A DNA stretch of 64,000 bases, taken from assembly GCA_963995505.1 (NCBI GenBank), contig OZ023198.1, positions 13,011,141 to 13,075,140 on the forward strand, in the 5' to 3' direction. The stretch is from Hypericum androsaemum. Its lineage: Eukaryota > Streptophyta > Magnoliopsida > Malpighiales > Hypericaceae. Shown here in pieces: positions 11,059 to 21,639 of this stretch. How positions within the stretch are numbered: the first letter of the stretch is position 1; the number at the start of each line of letters is the position of its first letter. The notes beneath the pieces were generated by a model. It had not been told where the DNA came from. It saw only the letters and a program-made list of their open reading frames with translations, and searched no databases. The position numbers and the translations under genes are program-made.

Positions 11059-11919
11059 TAGGGATGGCAATTTGACCCTTATCCTGAGGGTCTACCCGGA
11101 TCCAGACCCGATGGATCCAAGATCCGTTGACTTTGACCGGGTCTAGACCCGGATCCTTATTTTTAAAAAGGATAAGGACATGGATATGGACTTATAGGAT
11201 CCTACCCGAATTTTTTTATAAATATTAAAATAATTTATATAAATATATTAATTACTAAAATTAGTACCACATTCTCATCACAAGCTATCCAATTTAGAAT
11301 TTTTTTACAAGTAAATTTTATTCAACCAAGTTGTTATAAGTACCAAAATATTAAAGTATCAAAGTTACATCTTAATTGTTAAAGATACCGAAGTATCAAA
11401 TATCAATATATTATAATCGGTAAAGAAAGTGAACACATATTCAACCAAAAGAAGCACTCGTTAAGTAGGCTAGTATTGTTGTCTGTGACGCTTTAAATAT
11501 CCAAGAAAAAATAACAAATTGCCAAAGGAGGAATGATGAAAAAACTTTAACCTACATAATATCAATCCAAGTTTCCAATCTTCTAATACATTCTACCATT
11601 CAATTATTAATCAACTTGAAATTTTGTATTTGTTTTTTTATATTAACTTATTTTAGCAAACTAATAAATTGCATTCTCATTTTTCGAATGCTTCGCTATT
11701 ACGAACAAGTATGGATTAATTTTTGTAAAATTATTTAATTTTTAAATAATACGGACCCGCGGGTCGCCCTGATCCTGCCCGGTATTTTAGGACCCGAATC
11801 CTACCCGGATCCATATTTTTAAAGAGGATAAGGATAAGGATCTGGGTCGACCTTCAAAAAAGAGGATAAGGATCTGGGTCCTATAGATCCTACCCGGATC
11901 CTGCCAATTGCCATCCCTA
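11059..11919. mobile_element. Non-autonomous hAT-type element, TSD AGTATAAT
   Basis: Terminal inverted repeats TAGGGATGGCAATTTG and CAATTGCCATCCCTA, flanked by identical 8-bp duplications AGTATAAT (11051-11058 and 11920-11927). An 8-bp duplication and TAGGG ends are typical of the hAT superfamily. The subterminal regions are rich in repeated GGATCC, ACCCGGATCC and GATAAGGA motifs in inverted arrangement. The AT-rich centre carries no transposase frame. The element is therefore non-autonomous. Confidence 0.9.
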
Positions 11920-11927
11920 AGTATAAT

Positions 11928-12740
11928 ATATGATTTATTAATTAATCAAAAATATTTATCTAATTTGAATTCTAACGAACTCATTCCCGGGCCTAAATTG
12001 TCCGGATCCACATTCCAAATATCCAAAATTATAGGTGGCTTCCAGTTCGGGCCCATAAGGCCAATCAAAACCAAAAAGCCCCAGAAATTGAACATAATTC
12101 TCAAAACACCACTCTAACAATGGAAATCTAAGATTTAGCCGCCACCACCGCCACTAAAGTCCATCCCCAAAACACCAAAACAGTCGCTTCACTTCTCCCC
12201 GCGAAGATGCGAACCAAATCTGGATCCTGAACCGGACCAAAACTCTAATCAGAACTCTAAATTCCACCGCCATACAAATCAAGCCTATCTCCACCTTCCC
12301 CTTCCAGTCACAGGAGCCCCAGCTTGCCGACCACCACGACACCGGCCTGGGCCCCACATCGACCGATCTCCTCCCAAATTGGCAACCGGTTGCCCAATGT
12401 ACAGCGAGAACTGGCGGTCCCTTCTTATATACCGGCGTCCACCTCTGCCATTGTCCCCGCCCCCGGCTTTCCGTCTGCGTCCCACCCGGCGCCGCCGTCG
12501 CAGGCCCTGGACGCCGAACCTGTTCGCCGGGTAGATGATGTCATTGCGGTGGGCCGAGATTAAGTAGTACTTCGAGCTGTGGATTAGGTCGCTGGACCGG
12601 TTAGGTGTTTTTTGCTTCGATTAATTTTCTCAATTTAATTGAAGGGTAGTATTGACATTTCCAGTGGCAAATTAAAAAAGGGAGTTTACATTATTATAGT
12701 AAGATATCTTTTGGGTCAAAAGACTAAAACTGCTCAATAT
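11928..12740. other. Unassigned sequence, private to block 1
   Basis: GC-richer stretch (12120-12560) with short open frames on both strands but no recognisable domain or splice pattern. Homology to the other blocks resumes at about 12740 (GTTAGATCATAAATG, matching about 46247). It is probably part of the composite insertion that includes the Helitron end and the hAT element. Confidence 0.45.
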
Positions 12741-12999
12741 CCGAATTAATTAATTTGAGTTGTTAGATCATAAATGTCAACAAAGTAAATTTTATCAAAA
12801 TTTAATACGAACTCAAAACTTTCGAGCTCTTAACTAAACTTTTACAAACTGTCAATAATCAAATGAATATACCTATCTTTAATTCATGCCTTATAAATTA
12901 TCCCAACAATATCCGAATCTAAATAAATCGGACATAACTTCCTTTAACTGTACACTTGTTCTCTATTTAAGTACTGCTCTCTGCTTTATCACCATCATT

Positions 13000-13263
13000 G
13001 ACCAATGGCCTTTCATTTCAAAAATTTCATTTATCTATTTAAATCCCGCACCTGGTTTGTAACGTCGGTTGACACTTACATTGGCTCAAACGTTGCATTT
13101 CCTTTTCCCTTGTGGCCGTCTCTTCTTAATTCCTTTCCACTAGGTTAGTTGTTATCTACTTATCTCTTTATTTATTTATCTTTCTTTCGTTTCTTCTTAC
13201 TCCTTCCTGGTTGCTTGGAGAACGAATCATCCTCTTTCAGCGATTTCACATGGGCTGATTAAG
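13000..13263 (+). other. Putative 5' UTR exon of KUP fragment 1
   Basis: Sequence conserved in all three blocks ends at a consensus donor (GATTAAG/GTGAGAG, 13263/13264). The matching acceptor (AAGCTGCAG/GG) lies at 14448/14449, 51 bases before the ATG. The conserved stretch has a pyrimidine-rich composition typical of a leader. The upstream limit is not defined; a TTTAAG-like box near 12965 may be the promoter. Confidence 0.55.
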
Positions 13264-14499
13264 GTGAGAGTCCCTTAACTAACACCATCATCACACCTAC
13301 CAAGAATTAACCTTGAACTTCCGTCAAATCGTCAAAAATATCGCTAGACTAAATACTCTTTTTCTACATCTATGATATTTTATTCTTTTCGTTCATTCAA
13401 TAACAAACCCATGTTATACTTTGGTTGAAAGAAGTTTAAAGTTTATCACGAAGAAATGACAATTAATCTTTGTGCACCGAGGGAAAATCGAATTGTTTGG
13501 GATCAAAAGTCGATTTTGATCGAGCTGGTGGTTTTTAATTGGTGTATCAGTAGAATTAGTTTAATCTTTTTTGTTATCAAGTTGTTCCAATTGAAGTTGT
13601 TCTAATTTAATTAAAAATTTTAATTTGAATTTAATAAATGTAATAGAACAATTTTATCATTCTTTTTCTCTCGCTAAAGAAATATTAAATTTTGAATTGC
13701 TTGCATAAGTTTAAATGCATATTGAATCATGTCGTACCCCTAAAAAATGTCGAAGCATGTCGGAATTTGAAAAGAGATTCTTTTATTCATATATTGCCAT
13801 CCGACTTCATTATGAATTCCATTTTTTTTTTGTCATTGCAATGGATTCTTTTACCTGTAATATTTTTTTTCCTTTTGGATGTAATAAATATCTTTTTTGA
13901 GGAGGAAAATTTATGATCTTTTAATACAGAAAACTGCACAATCTCATAACGTACGTCTATTAGGATTCCCTAGGTTTCCATTTAATATCAAATTAAATTA
14001 TACAACATGACCATATTTCATAATGATTTTAACCACCTAAAGAATAAAATCCTCTTGTTCATGTTTGAAGTTCGAACAAGCTAATAACAACAATGTTAAA
14101 TATTTGCACAAAATATTATGAATGAATTAAACAACGGCTTCTAGGTGGCCTGAGTATTCAGTTGATCATGTGTTTTTTTGAAACGTATATTTTATTAATA
14201 ACGAATATAAGAAAGAGAATTTGTGAACTCGCAGTCGTCGGTCTCTTCAAAATCTTGATCATGTCCTCTCAAAAATGTGCTTATGACTGATATAGTACCA
14301 GTCCTCTCGAAAAGGTCCTCTCAATATTCTAACGTCCACACCAAATATGGACCGAGCTATATCACGACGTTTTGAACCTAACTCATGTAAGAAAGTGCCC
14401 TTTTGATGTTCTAATTTATGACTATAGCTAAGAGCAGACAAGCTGCAGGGACTTATTAAATCAGTAACCACACGGACTTGAAGATCTTCGGACAATAAG

Positions 14500-15413
14500 A
14501 TGAAGGAGAGATGGAGGCAGACCCTCATCTGGTCACTGCAAAGCCTTGGAGTGGTCTACTGTCGCTTAAGTACTGCTCCATTGTACGTCTTTGGAACGAT
14601 CTCCACCGACGACTTCACATCAGTTGATGTCGTTTACGAGTACTTCTCGTTCATCTTCTGGACTCTGACCATCATATCTTTGGTCAAGTACGTGCTGATC
14701 GTACTCGAGGCCGACGACGATGGCAAAGGTAAGTATGTGGCGCCGAAGGATTCTTCTGATGCGTGTAGCCCTTTGCGGGAGGTACATTTGTGCTATACTC
14801 TTTGCTCTGCCGACATTCGAAGGTCGGATTGCTTCCGAACGACGACAGTACCAGCGAGATGATGCATCATGATGGAGAAATCTCGTGCAATATCAAGTTC
14901 AGGGCGAGGGCCCGGAAGGCGTTGGAGAAGCACAGTAGTCACTATCTGCTTCTCTTCTTGGCCCTGATCGGTGCTTGCATGATCATAGGAGATGGCGTGA
15001 TCACCCCATCTATTTCTGGTTTTGGTTTCTCCCTTGTACTTCTTCATTTTGCTTCGTTGTTAATTGCGCTAACACGATCGCTCCGCTCTGCCATTTCTAT
15101 CAGGTTCGACGAGCCTTCAGCGAACGTTATCCAACATAAGATGTAAGACACAAATGTCTGATCCACTGAGCAAGAATGTAGCTCACTAGTCTTAATGGTA
15201 TCCTGGTTTTCTCTTGTTTCTCTCAAGATAAAAATTTGGAGAAGAGGCAGGAGCATATATTGGATGCTTTACATACCTGGTAAGTGTTTATTATAAGGAA
15301 ATCGCTGGTCCAAAGATAGCTTGAGAAAGTCGGTCAGATTGCAAGGTGTTACATTGAATCTGATAACTTGGGTTATTATATTCAGATGTATCAGTTCCCT
15401 CTGCCTGTGCTAT
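14500..15413 (+). pseudogene. Truncated HAK/KUP potassium transporter, copy 1
   Basis: Retains the start codon and exon 1 (MKERWRQTLIWSLQSLGVVY), exon 2 (GGTFVLYSLLCRHSKVGL to GDGVITPSIS) and exon 3. It ends 28 bases into the exon beginning MYQFPLPVL/VPVPSACA at 15386, where antisense kinase sequence begins. The intact copy is KUP-3 at 47860. Besides losing two thirds of the gene, the exon-2 acceptor is mutated (TTTGCGGGAGG instead of TTTGCAGGAGG), and the motif GVVYG has become GVVYC. The upstream leader exon and promoter region are retained, so a transcript is still possible. It cannot encode a transporter. Confidence 0.9.
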
Positions 15414-15563
15414 TCCAGTATGCAGATCATGTGCTTGTATAGCTTTACTGAATACAGCTGACCCGAGGTACTCGGTAAAATGATAGCGCCCAGCAATTAT
15501 AGAGTTTAAGATAACATGGAAGTTCTTGTCCTCCTCGAAGCCAGTTCTGAATGTCGTATATAA
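15413..15563 (-). pseudogene. DYRK-kinase exon fragment fused to KUP fragment 1
   Basis: Minus strand encodes [20 protein letters not shown] and continues YHFTEYLGSAVFSKAIQ and AHDLHTG. This corresponds to the first part of exon 3 of the DYRK-family kinase at 56565-56694. It breaks into KUP exon 4 at one end (short shared AT at the joint). At the other end it stops shortly after the intron boundary and is joined to the AGO1 3' flank (15564). It is antisense relative to the KUP transcript. Block 2 has the same KUP joint but about 490 bp more kinase intron. Confidence 0.9.
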
Positions 15564-15672
15564 ATGAACCGGTTCCACAATCCCCAAGCGCAAACGTTGA
15601 TTCGTTCCGAAAATACAGATAAGGAAAACACAAGGTAGTCCACAACTTCGTCTCCGTCCGTAGCTGAGAAAT

Positions 15673-18600
15673 CTAACAGTAGAACATACCATACTTCAAG
15701 TTCTCCTTCAGCTGGGGCAAGGGTCGAACAGCTGCATTCGTTGCAGGCCCATGGGTGTTCCGCCCACCAGGACCTGCCGCCATGCCCCCTCGACCAGCTT
15801 GGCTGCCGCTTGTCATTGACCCGCTGTCAGATGCATCTGGTTCTATGTAGAAACGGGCTCGGAATGCAGCCAGATGAGCATAATAGGCAGGAGGCACTGA
15901 AATTGGAAATTTATCAAAATGATGAGTGTCTGGTCAGCAAATGTAAGACTCGGAGAGAAGATAGTTTGCCTGGGGAGAGACACTAACCAACAGAAACCGA
16001 ACGTGTGCACCTCGCATATCTGCAGAAGCAATCAATTTGCGAGTTCCAAAAGATGGTTGCGAGATAGAAAAGTGAAATATAAACAACATAAAGCAAACAA
16101 AGAAGGGACTTCAGCCATCAGAAACAAGAATTGTTATGAACATCAGGTCTATGTCTATGGACTCACGTGTAGCACAGGTTGTTCGTAAGAGACTGTAAAC
16201 CATCAGCAGAAAACTTGTTCTCATCCCACAGCACGTGATAATGCACAGGACGGCTTGTACCCTGCTTGTCATGACAATGAAACATTAACATCCGACTAAC
16301 TGATATTCAAGCAAATGTACCGGAAACTTTCAGATTTTTTTTACCTGAATTCCGGCATGGCTACACAGGTAGAAATCGAATTCAGTAGGATGACATATCT
16401 TTGAGTCAACGACAGTACCTGGATAATGTTCAGAAGAAAACAATTTGAGAAGAAAAAATGGACAAGATATGGTCACTTTCTGACAAGAACTTGCACAGGA
16501 TAGTGAAGTTAGATGATAATCCAAGTTGGTGAATTACCAGGCAATATGTTCCCACTTCTGTCAACAGCATTAAGGTCACGGTGATTGTTCGCAAACAGCC
16601 TCGTATGATGACGCTTCTGAACGACGACGAAGGTCACCGGGGGCTGATAATTGGGCTCCAAAGAAGCACATGCCTGGAGCAGGGAGATACACAATCAGGC
16701 AACAGAGATTCATGGAAGCCAAGTCAAAGCAACTTGGCATGGAAAGCAGCCGTACCTTGCGGATAGCATCAAGTTCATTCAGCAACACCTGATAGAACTG
16801 CCCTTCGCTCACTCCATCTCTGGAGACAGTGCACACTCAGGTAAGGCATTGCCAACTAAATATGAGCCACCCAGGGGAGAAAAGCAAGGTACCTGTAAAA
16901 TATAATGCTCTGTGGCATCTGGCCAGTTGCTTTTTTGAAAGATATAAGGAGCTCCCTGTATCCAAGAAAATAAACAACATTGCAAGACATGTTGGATATT
17001 ATTTAAAGCACTCATACTACCAAATAGCCATGTGAACGGAAAAGGGAAGCTCTTACCCGATCATACCACCTGAGACGGTCCCTCGTACAGGATCTTGCCA
17101 TGTTTTGTACAAATCCTGGATGATCAGTTGTCCGTGGGCTTGAGCACTGACCAAACCAGCATACTTGGTTAGCTCTGGCCAATCTTGAGAAGCCACAACC
17201 TATGCGAACATTTCCATCTTGGTCAAGGAATTTCAAATGTTAGATTTAACTGCTAAACGACAGAGTTAACAGCTTACAGCAGCAATCGACGAGCTGGAGT
17301 CCTCCCCAGGGTGTGGGTGTGTAACATGAGCGCCAAAAATTATCGTTGGTCGGTCACTGACTAAGGGAATGCGCCTTGATATCGCATCAACCAGTACAGT
17401 GTTCCTCCCGCCAACCTTCACATTAATCTTTAGAGACACATTGGCCAGATACTGCTTACTCATTTTAAATACATGCTTTGTCAGGCAGCACTGAGAAACA
17501 AGCCCAAGCTCTATCTCACAGATGCGCTTCAAATCACCTAGTCACGGCGGAAGAAAATATATTAGTGAAATAGAATTGGTGAGACTACAAACAACAAATC
17601 TTGCTCAACATGCTAGACAGAAAACTAGAAGCATTTATTAGAGGTTATATACCATAAAGAGAACCATTATTATCAGGAAGGATCACAATAAGTAGGTCCA
17701 GCTCCTTTCCATTTGAGCGCAGTTTAGTCATCGCATCAGTGTAACGTGATTTTAGAACCTTCTCTACATGCTCTGGACGACCACTGCATGCAGGAAGAAC
17801 TAGTTTGAGATTGAATTCCTGCATGCATCCCAATATTCGATTTTAGAAACAGGCAAACAATCAGAGCCAGCAAACACACTCTCGACCAAAAAATAACAAA
17901 AGAGCCAGAGTGTACCATCCCAGAAATGCAACACATTTGTGCAAGTTCGTAGCAGAAACTTTGGGCTACACCATCTGGAACTTGTCGAGAAAAGTTTATG
18001 CAGATCCAATTTCTCACTGTACCTCCATTGACCATTTTCTACAGCCAAAATAAATAAAGACGGAGAACTTACAACCTCATTTTAATGTAGCGTCCGTTCA
18101 GAACATCAACCCAACTGATTATATAACAATTATAGAGGTAAAGATCAACATGACATACCTTATTAATCATGTTCCATTGTCCAACTTGAGGTAAACAGTT
18201 TTTATCCCTACCTGTGTCGTTATATTTAAGCTGCACGATAAAAGTGTACAACCAGTATGAATGAACAGTAAAATAGCCAACCAAAAATGAAGCGGTCAGG
18301 GTGAGGATAGTGTACCAAAGGAGCAGGCAGAATACGAGCTTCTACTGAAGCTAGGTTCTCACTGATTTTGATACCGAACTCTTGTGCATAAGGATCATTG
18401 TGATAAGCATTGTGACGGACAGTCTGCATGTGCAACTCAGTTTCAGTGAATGACTCAACAAATTTATGCTCCTATTACAAATAAAGGCACCAAATACCAA
18501 AAAGTATCAAACCTGCATTATATCATACTCCCTTTCTTGTGGACGTTGACAGGTGACCTTAAACAGAGCAGTGATTTGTCTTTCATTCAACCTCTTAGAG

Positions 18601-20841
18601 TATCTCTGACCTTCAACGATCTTGCAAACCTATCCAAAATGTACAGTAAGGTAAAACCAATTTACATAGTAAACTAGGATTTATATGGAAAAAAGAAAGG
18701 AAGTTACCTCCATAGGCAAATAGTTTGGCCTCTGCTGATTTCCCGCTTGCAGACAAGGCCATTGGGTATTTTGAATAACAAAACCATAGGTTTCGTAGAA
18801 GTACTCCACAACTGACTTCAATGTTCCCCACTCATAAACAGAGAAACTGAAGGAAATAGGAAGGAAACCGGTTCATGCACTGAAGGAAATTGTTACCAAA
18901 AAAAAATGACGCATTGCAGATTGTACTCACGTTAACTCCCTTGTTGCTTGGGAAGTCAACCCAGATATACGGAAACTCCTGTTCCCGCGATGTGTAACTT
19001 CAACTTTAACTCCTCTTAGAGCTCTTTTTATCTGAAGTGAACCAATAAGATGTTAGATTCCATCTAGCACGTGATAAAAAGGAATAAAGTTCCCATGGGG
19101 ACACAAGAACAAGCCAGGCTAGGCCTGAGGGCTAACCTTAATGCAATCAGTATCTGAGAGCGGCCCCCCAGTGATATCTCGATTCAGTAACTGATTTACA
19201 AACTCAATTACTGGCAGTGGCTCGATGAATGCAGTGGATGACATATCTACAGTAAATTACAGATGTTAGACAATCATTAAAACATACAACAATTTGAAGT
19301 AGATACAACAGGCTTACCATATTAAACAATAATAGATGTGCAGTGAAAATTCGGGCGCATACCGCACTGCACATAATTCACAATTTTAAGGGAAAGTTTT
19401 GCCAAACCTATGTTCAGTGATAAACCCATCTGAGTGGGACGAATACTCTGATAGAAGCCACGCCAGCTCTCCAAGCCCTCCCCAAGAGGTTGCCTCCTTC
19501 CTATACCTGGGGAATAAAAGTATCGACCTACAGGGCAATACCTGCAAGATCGTAAACGCTTTTAGGAATGCAACAACAAGCATGGAAATGTGAAACAGAC
19601 AAAATAATATAACTGTTGAGATAGAACTATAACAACACCTAGAGGTAGGCAATTCACGCAATACGATGTCAAGAACTTTTAAGGCTTCCTGGGGAGCATC
19701 AACTTGCTTTCCCTGCAAGAAGAGTCCTAGGTGGTGCAGGTCAACATGTGCAGCAAACGTGATAACAACTCTGAATTCCCTCCCTCTTCTGCATAAAATA
19801 AGAAAAATAGAACACTAAATAATGGAGAAGAAAACCTGTCAAGAACAAAAGAAAGAAAAGCAAACATTGAACAAACCTCTGAGTTCCTGAACCATCATCT
19901 TCGTCAATAAGAGTTATTTTAAACTCCTTGGATGCAAAGGGGAGGGCCCCAGCTGTGTACAGACTCTTGCGACCATCATAAGCAGGAAGACGCTTTCCAA
20001 GATGTGATTCCCTATACAACTTAACCAATTGTCCCATCACAGCACGGTTGACACCACGAGATGTAACTTCTGGCGTAATAGTTACCTACAGAGTACATGA
20101 AGAATTATGCAATTGCAAGAAACAGTTTGCATTGAAAAAAATACTCAAAATAAAGAAAAACAATCAAAGGCTTACATCATATTGATGCAGATCCTTATCA
20201 GGTAGCTCAGCGTAAAAGTGGTTGGCCTTCACAATGCACCTTTGCCCAGTACTACCCTTTCCTGGTCGCAAGGGAAATCTGACTGATTTACTCGAAGCAG
20301 GAGGCACAGTTTGGATGGCCTGACTCGAGGAACCTTCTTCCTGGATGGTTAGTGGCTGCATCTGCTCTGCCACTTCAGCCACTGGATCTGGGGGTCCGGA
20401 TGGAGAACCACTCACCTCGGGCGTTGTAGGCTGAAATATTACCTCACCCAGATAAGGAGGAAAGGTTGCTTGATGCAGCTTGGGAAATTGTCTAGATGGA
20501 CCACTAGAAGGACCACCACGACCATATCCTCCACGACTTCCTTGTGGTGATGGTGCACCTCTTCCTCTGCCCTGAGACTCAGGAGGCCCACCGTACTGTT
20601 GCTGTTGGGGCACTCCACTCCGACCACGCCCACTGTAGTAACCACCACCACGGCCTCCTTGCTGAGACTGGGGCCCCCATGGCCGTCCACCTTGGTATCC
20701 ACGGCCACCACCCAGATATCCCGGTCCTCCACCGCCTCCATGCTGCGCTGGAGGGGGAGCACTCCTCTCAGCTGGATGTTGGGAGGCAGGTGCAGCACTG
20801 CCACTGCTTGAAGGAAAATCAGTTCTCTTCTTGCTACCCAT
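15673..20841 (-). CDS. AGO1: ARGONAUTE1-like protein, copy A, catalytic residues altered
   Basis: Small-RNA-guided silencing effector of the AGO1 clade. Twenty-one coding exons join in phase for 1,061 residues: 20841-20176, 20085-19877, 19788-19639, 19541-19408, 19246-19137, 19031-18931, 18846-18708, 18629-18513, 18423-18316, 18230-18159, 18038-17916, 17818-17653, 17537-17278, 17199-17057, 16955-16893, 16819-16756, 16673-16538, 16418-16345, 16261-16167, 16019-15988, 15896-15673. The Gly/Arg-rich N-terminus, N, PAZ, MID and PIWI regions are all present, and it ends in GMFYC. Of the slicer tetrad DEDH, the first Asp is His ([11 protein letters not shown], codon 17328-17326, residue 769) and the Glu is Leu ([10 protein letters not shown] instead of [10 protein letters not shown], residue 810). 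RDG and [10 protein letters not shown] are kept. Other changes at conserved sites include NMRRKY to NRSF before the PAZ region. A 5' UTR exon ends at 21521. Expression is not known. Confidence 0.95.
20466..20486 (-). promoter_or_regulatory. miR168 target site in AGO1-A, one extra mismatch
   Basis: The segment encoding PKLHQA corresponds to the conserved miR168 complementary site of AGO1 messages. Compared with AGO1-B (37395-37415, PELHQA), the sixth target base is A instead of G (plus strand T at 20481). This unpairs miR168 position 16 and changes Glu to Lys. The remaining bases match AGO1-B. Confidence 0.8.
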
Positions 20842-20851
20842 GATGCTATCT

Positions 20852-21520
20852 GCAGCTAAAAAATGATGCAAACTCTCAGAAATGATCCATCACAATAGTC
20901 TTTTCACACCTCACATGTCAGAAAAGTTCCAAAACAGCACGATAGTTACGCAACTCTAGCTGAAAACTAAACAGTATCGAGCATCAGACACTAGAAATGA
21001 ACAATCCAGCGCCACAGGAGCAGTAGATCCACTACCGGAACTAAGGCTAGGAATATTTAGTTAAGCAAACAAAAATGCCTCTTGAAACCAGTCTAAGTTG
21101 CGGCAGCAACCATTCAAAAATTATTCTCTTAGTCTTGTAGCCTGATCTGAATAAGCTCCTGTACAACTCCAATAAAAGCCACTTTGCCAAATATCGCTTA
21201 TCAAATGCTTCAAAGACATTCGTGACTGGGGCATCCGACTGCTGCGTAAATTTCAGCCAACATGAAACTGAGAGTACTCTAAGAGTGATCTTTCAAACCT
21301 CTCTTTGTCCAAATAATTCGTGGCTAGTATCTTAAAGGCCTCAACCCTCATCATGAATCCATCCATAGAAAACAAGTTATTGTGTGCCCGGACCACACTT
21401 TTACTAACACCAGTAGTCCTTGAAGAGTAGGGTACACTTGTTGTATCCTCTTGCCTGATCAATGGTTTCTTCAAACACATGAAAGAGGGCGAGTGAAGAA
21501 GAGGAAGAAAGAGAGCTTAC
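20852..21520 (-). other. 5' UTR intron of AGO1-A
   Basis: Acceptor (TTTTTTAGCTGCAG) just upstream of the start codon, donor GGG/GTAAGCTC at 21520. Arabidopsis AGO1 also has an intron in its 5' UTR. The UTR exon begins at 21521 and a TATA-like box (minus TTTATAAACCCC) lies at about 21609-21620. Confidence 0.65.
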
Positions 21521-21639
21521 CCCGACCGACTTATCTCACGGAGAGAATGGTAGTAAGTTGCTTAAAACCGAGTCTAATAGTGTAGTAGTTTTTGGTTGTG
21601 TTGCGGGGGGTTTATAAATTTTGCTTTTGTAGGGGGCTA

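Larger units (their letters stand above)
1..15563. repeat. Tandem block 1 (partial): DnaJ-1, KUP fragment, kinase fragment
   Basis: First of three homologous blocks. It is entered at the end of DnaJ-1, so any AGO1 belonging to this block would lie to the left of the window. Homology with blocks 2 and 3 is seen across coding exons, introns and spacers. This block is extended by private insertions: the LTR element at 5642-8681, the solo LTR at 8964-9215 and the Helitron/hAT-bearing stretch at about 9533-12740. It ends where the kinase fragment meets the AGO1 3' flank. Confidence 0.9.

Noticed and set aside
15413..15563. A separate kinase gene next to AGO1-A
   Set aside because: It matches only part of one exon of the complete kinase at 55113-60288 and breaks into unrelated sequence at both ends.
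15673..20841. AGO1-A as an ordinary broken pseudogene
   Set aside because: All 21 exons keep phase and splice sites, with no stop or frameshift found. Catalytic replacement alone does not make it non-coding, so it is listed as a CDS with altered residues.
20439..20843. Open frames on both strands over the AGO1 N-terminal exon
   Set aside because: Shadows of the repetitive Gly/Arg-rich coding sequence. The minus-strand frame starting MGSKKRTDF is the one matching AGO1.
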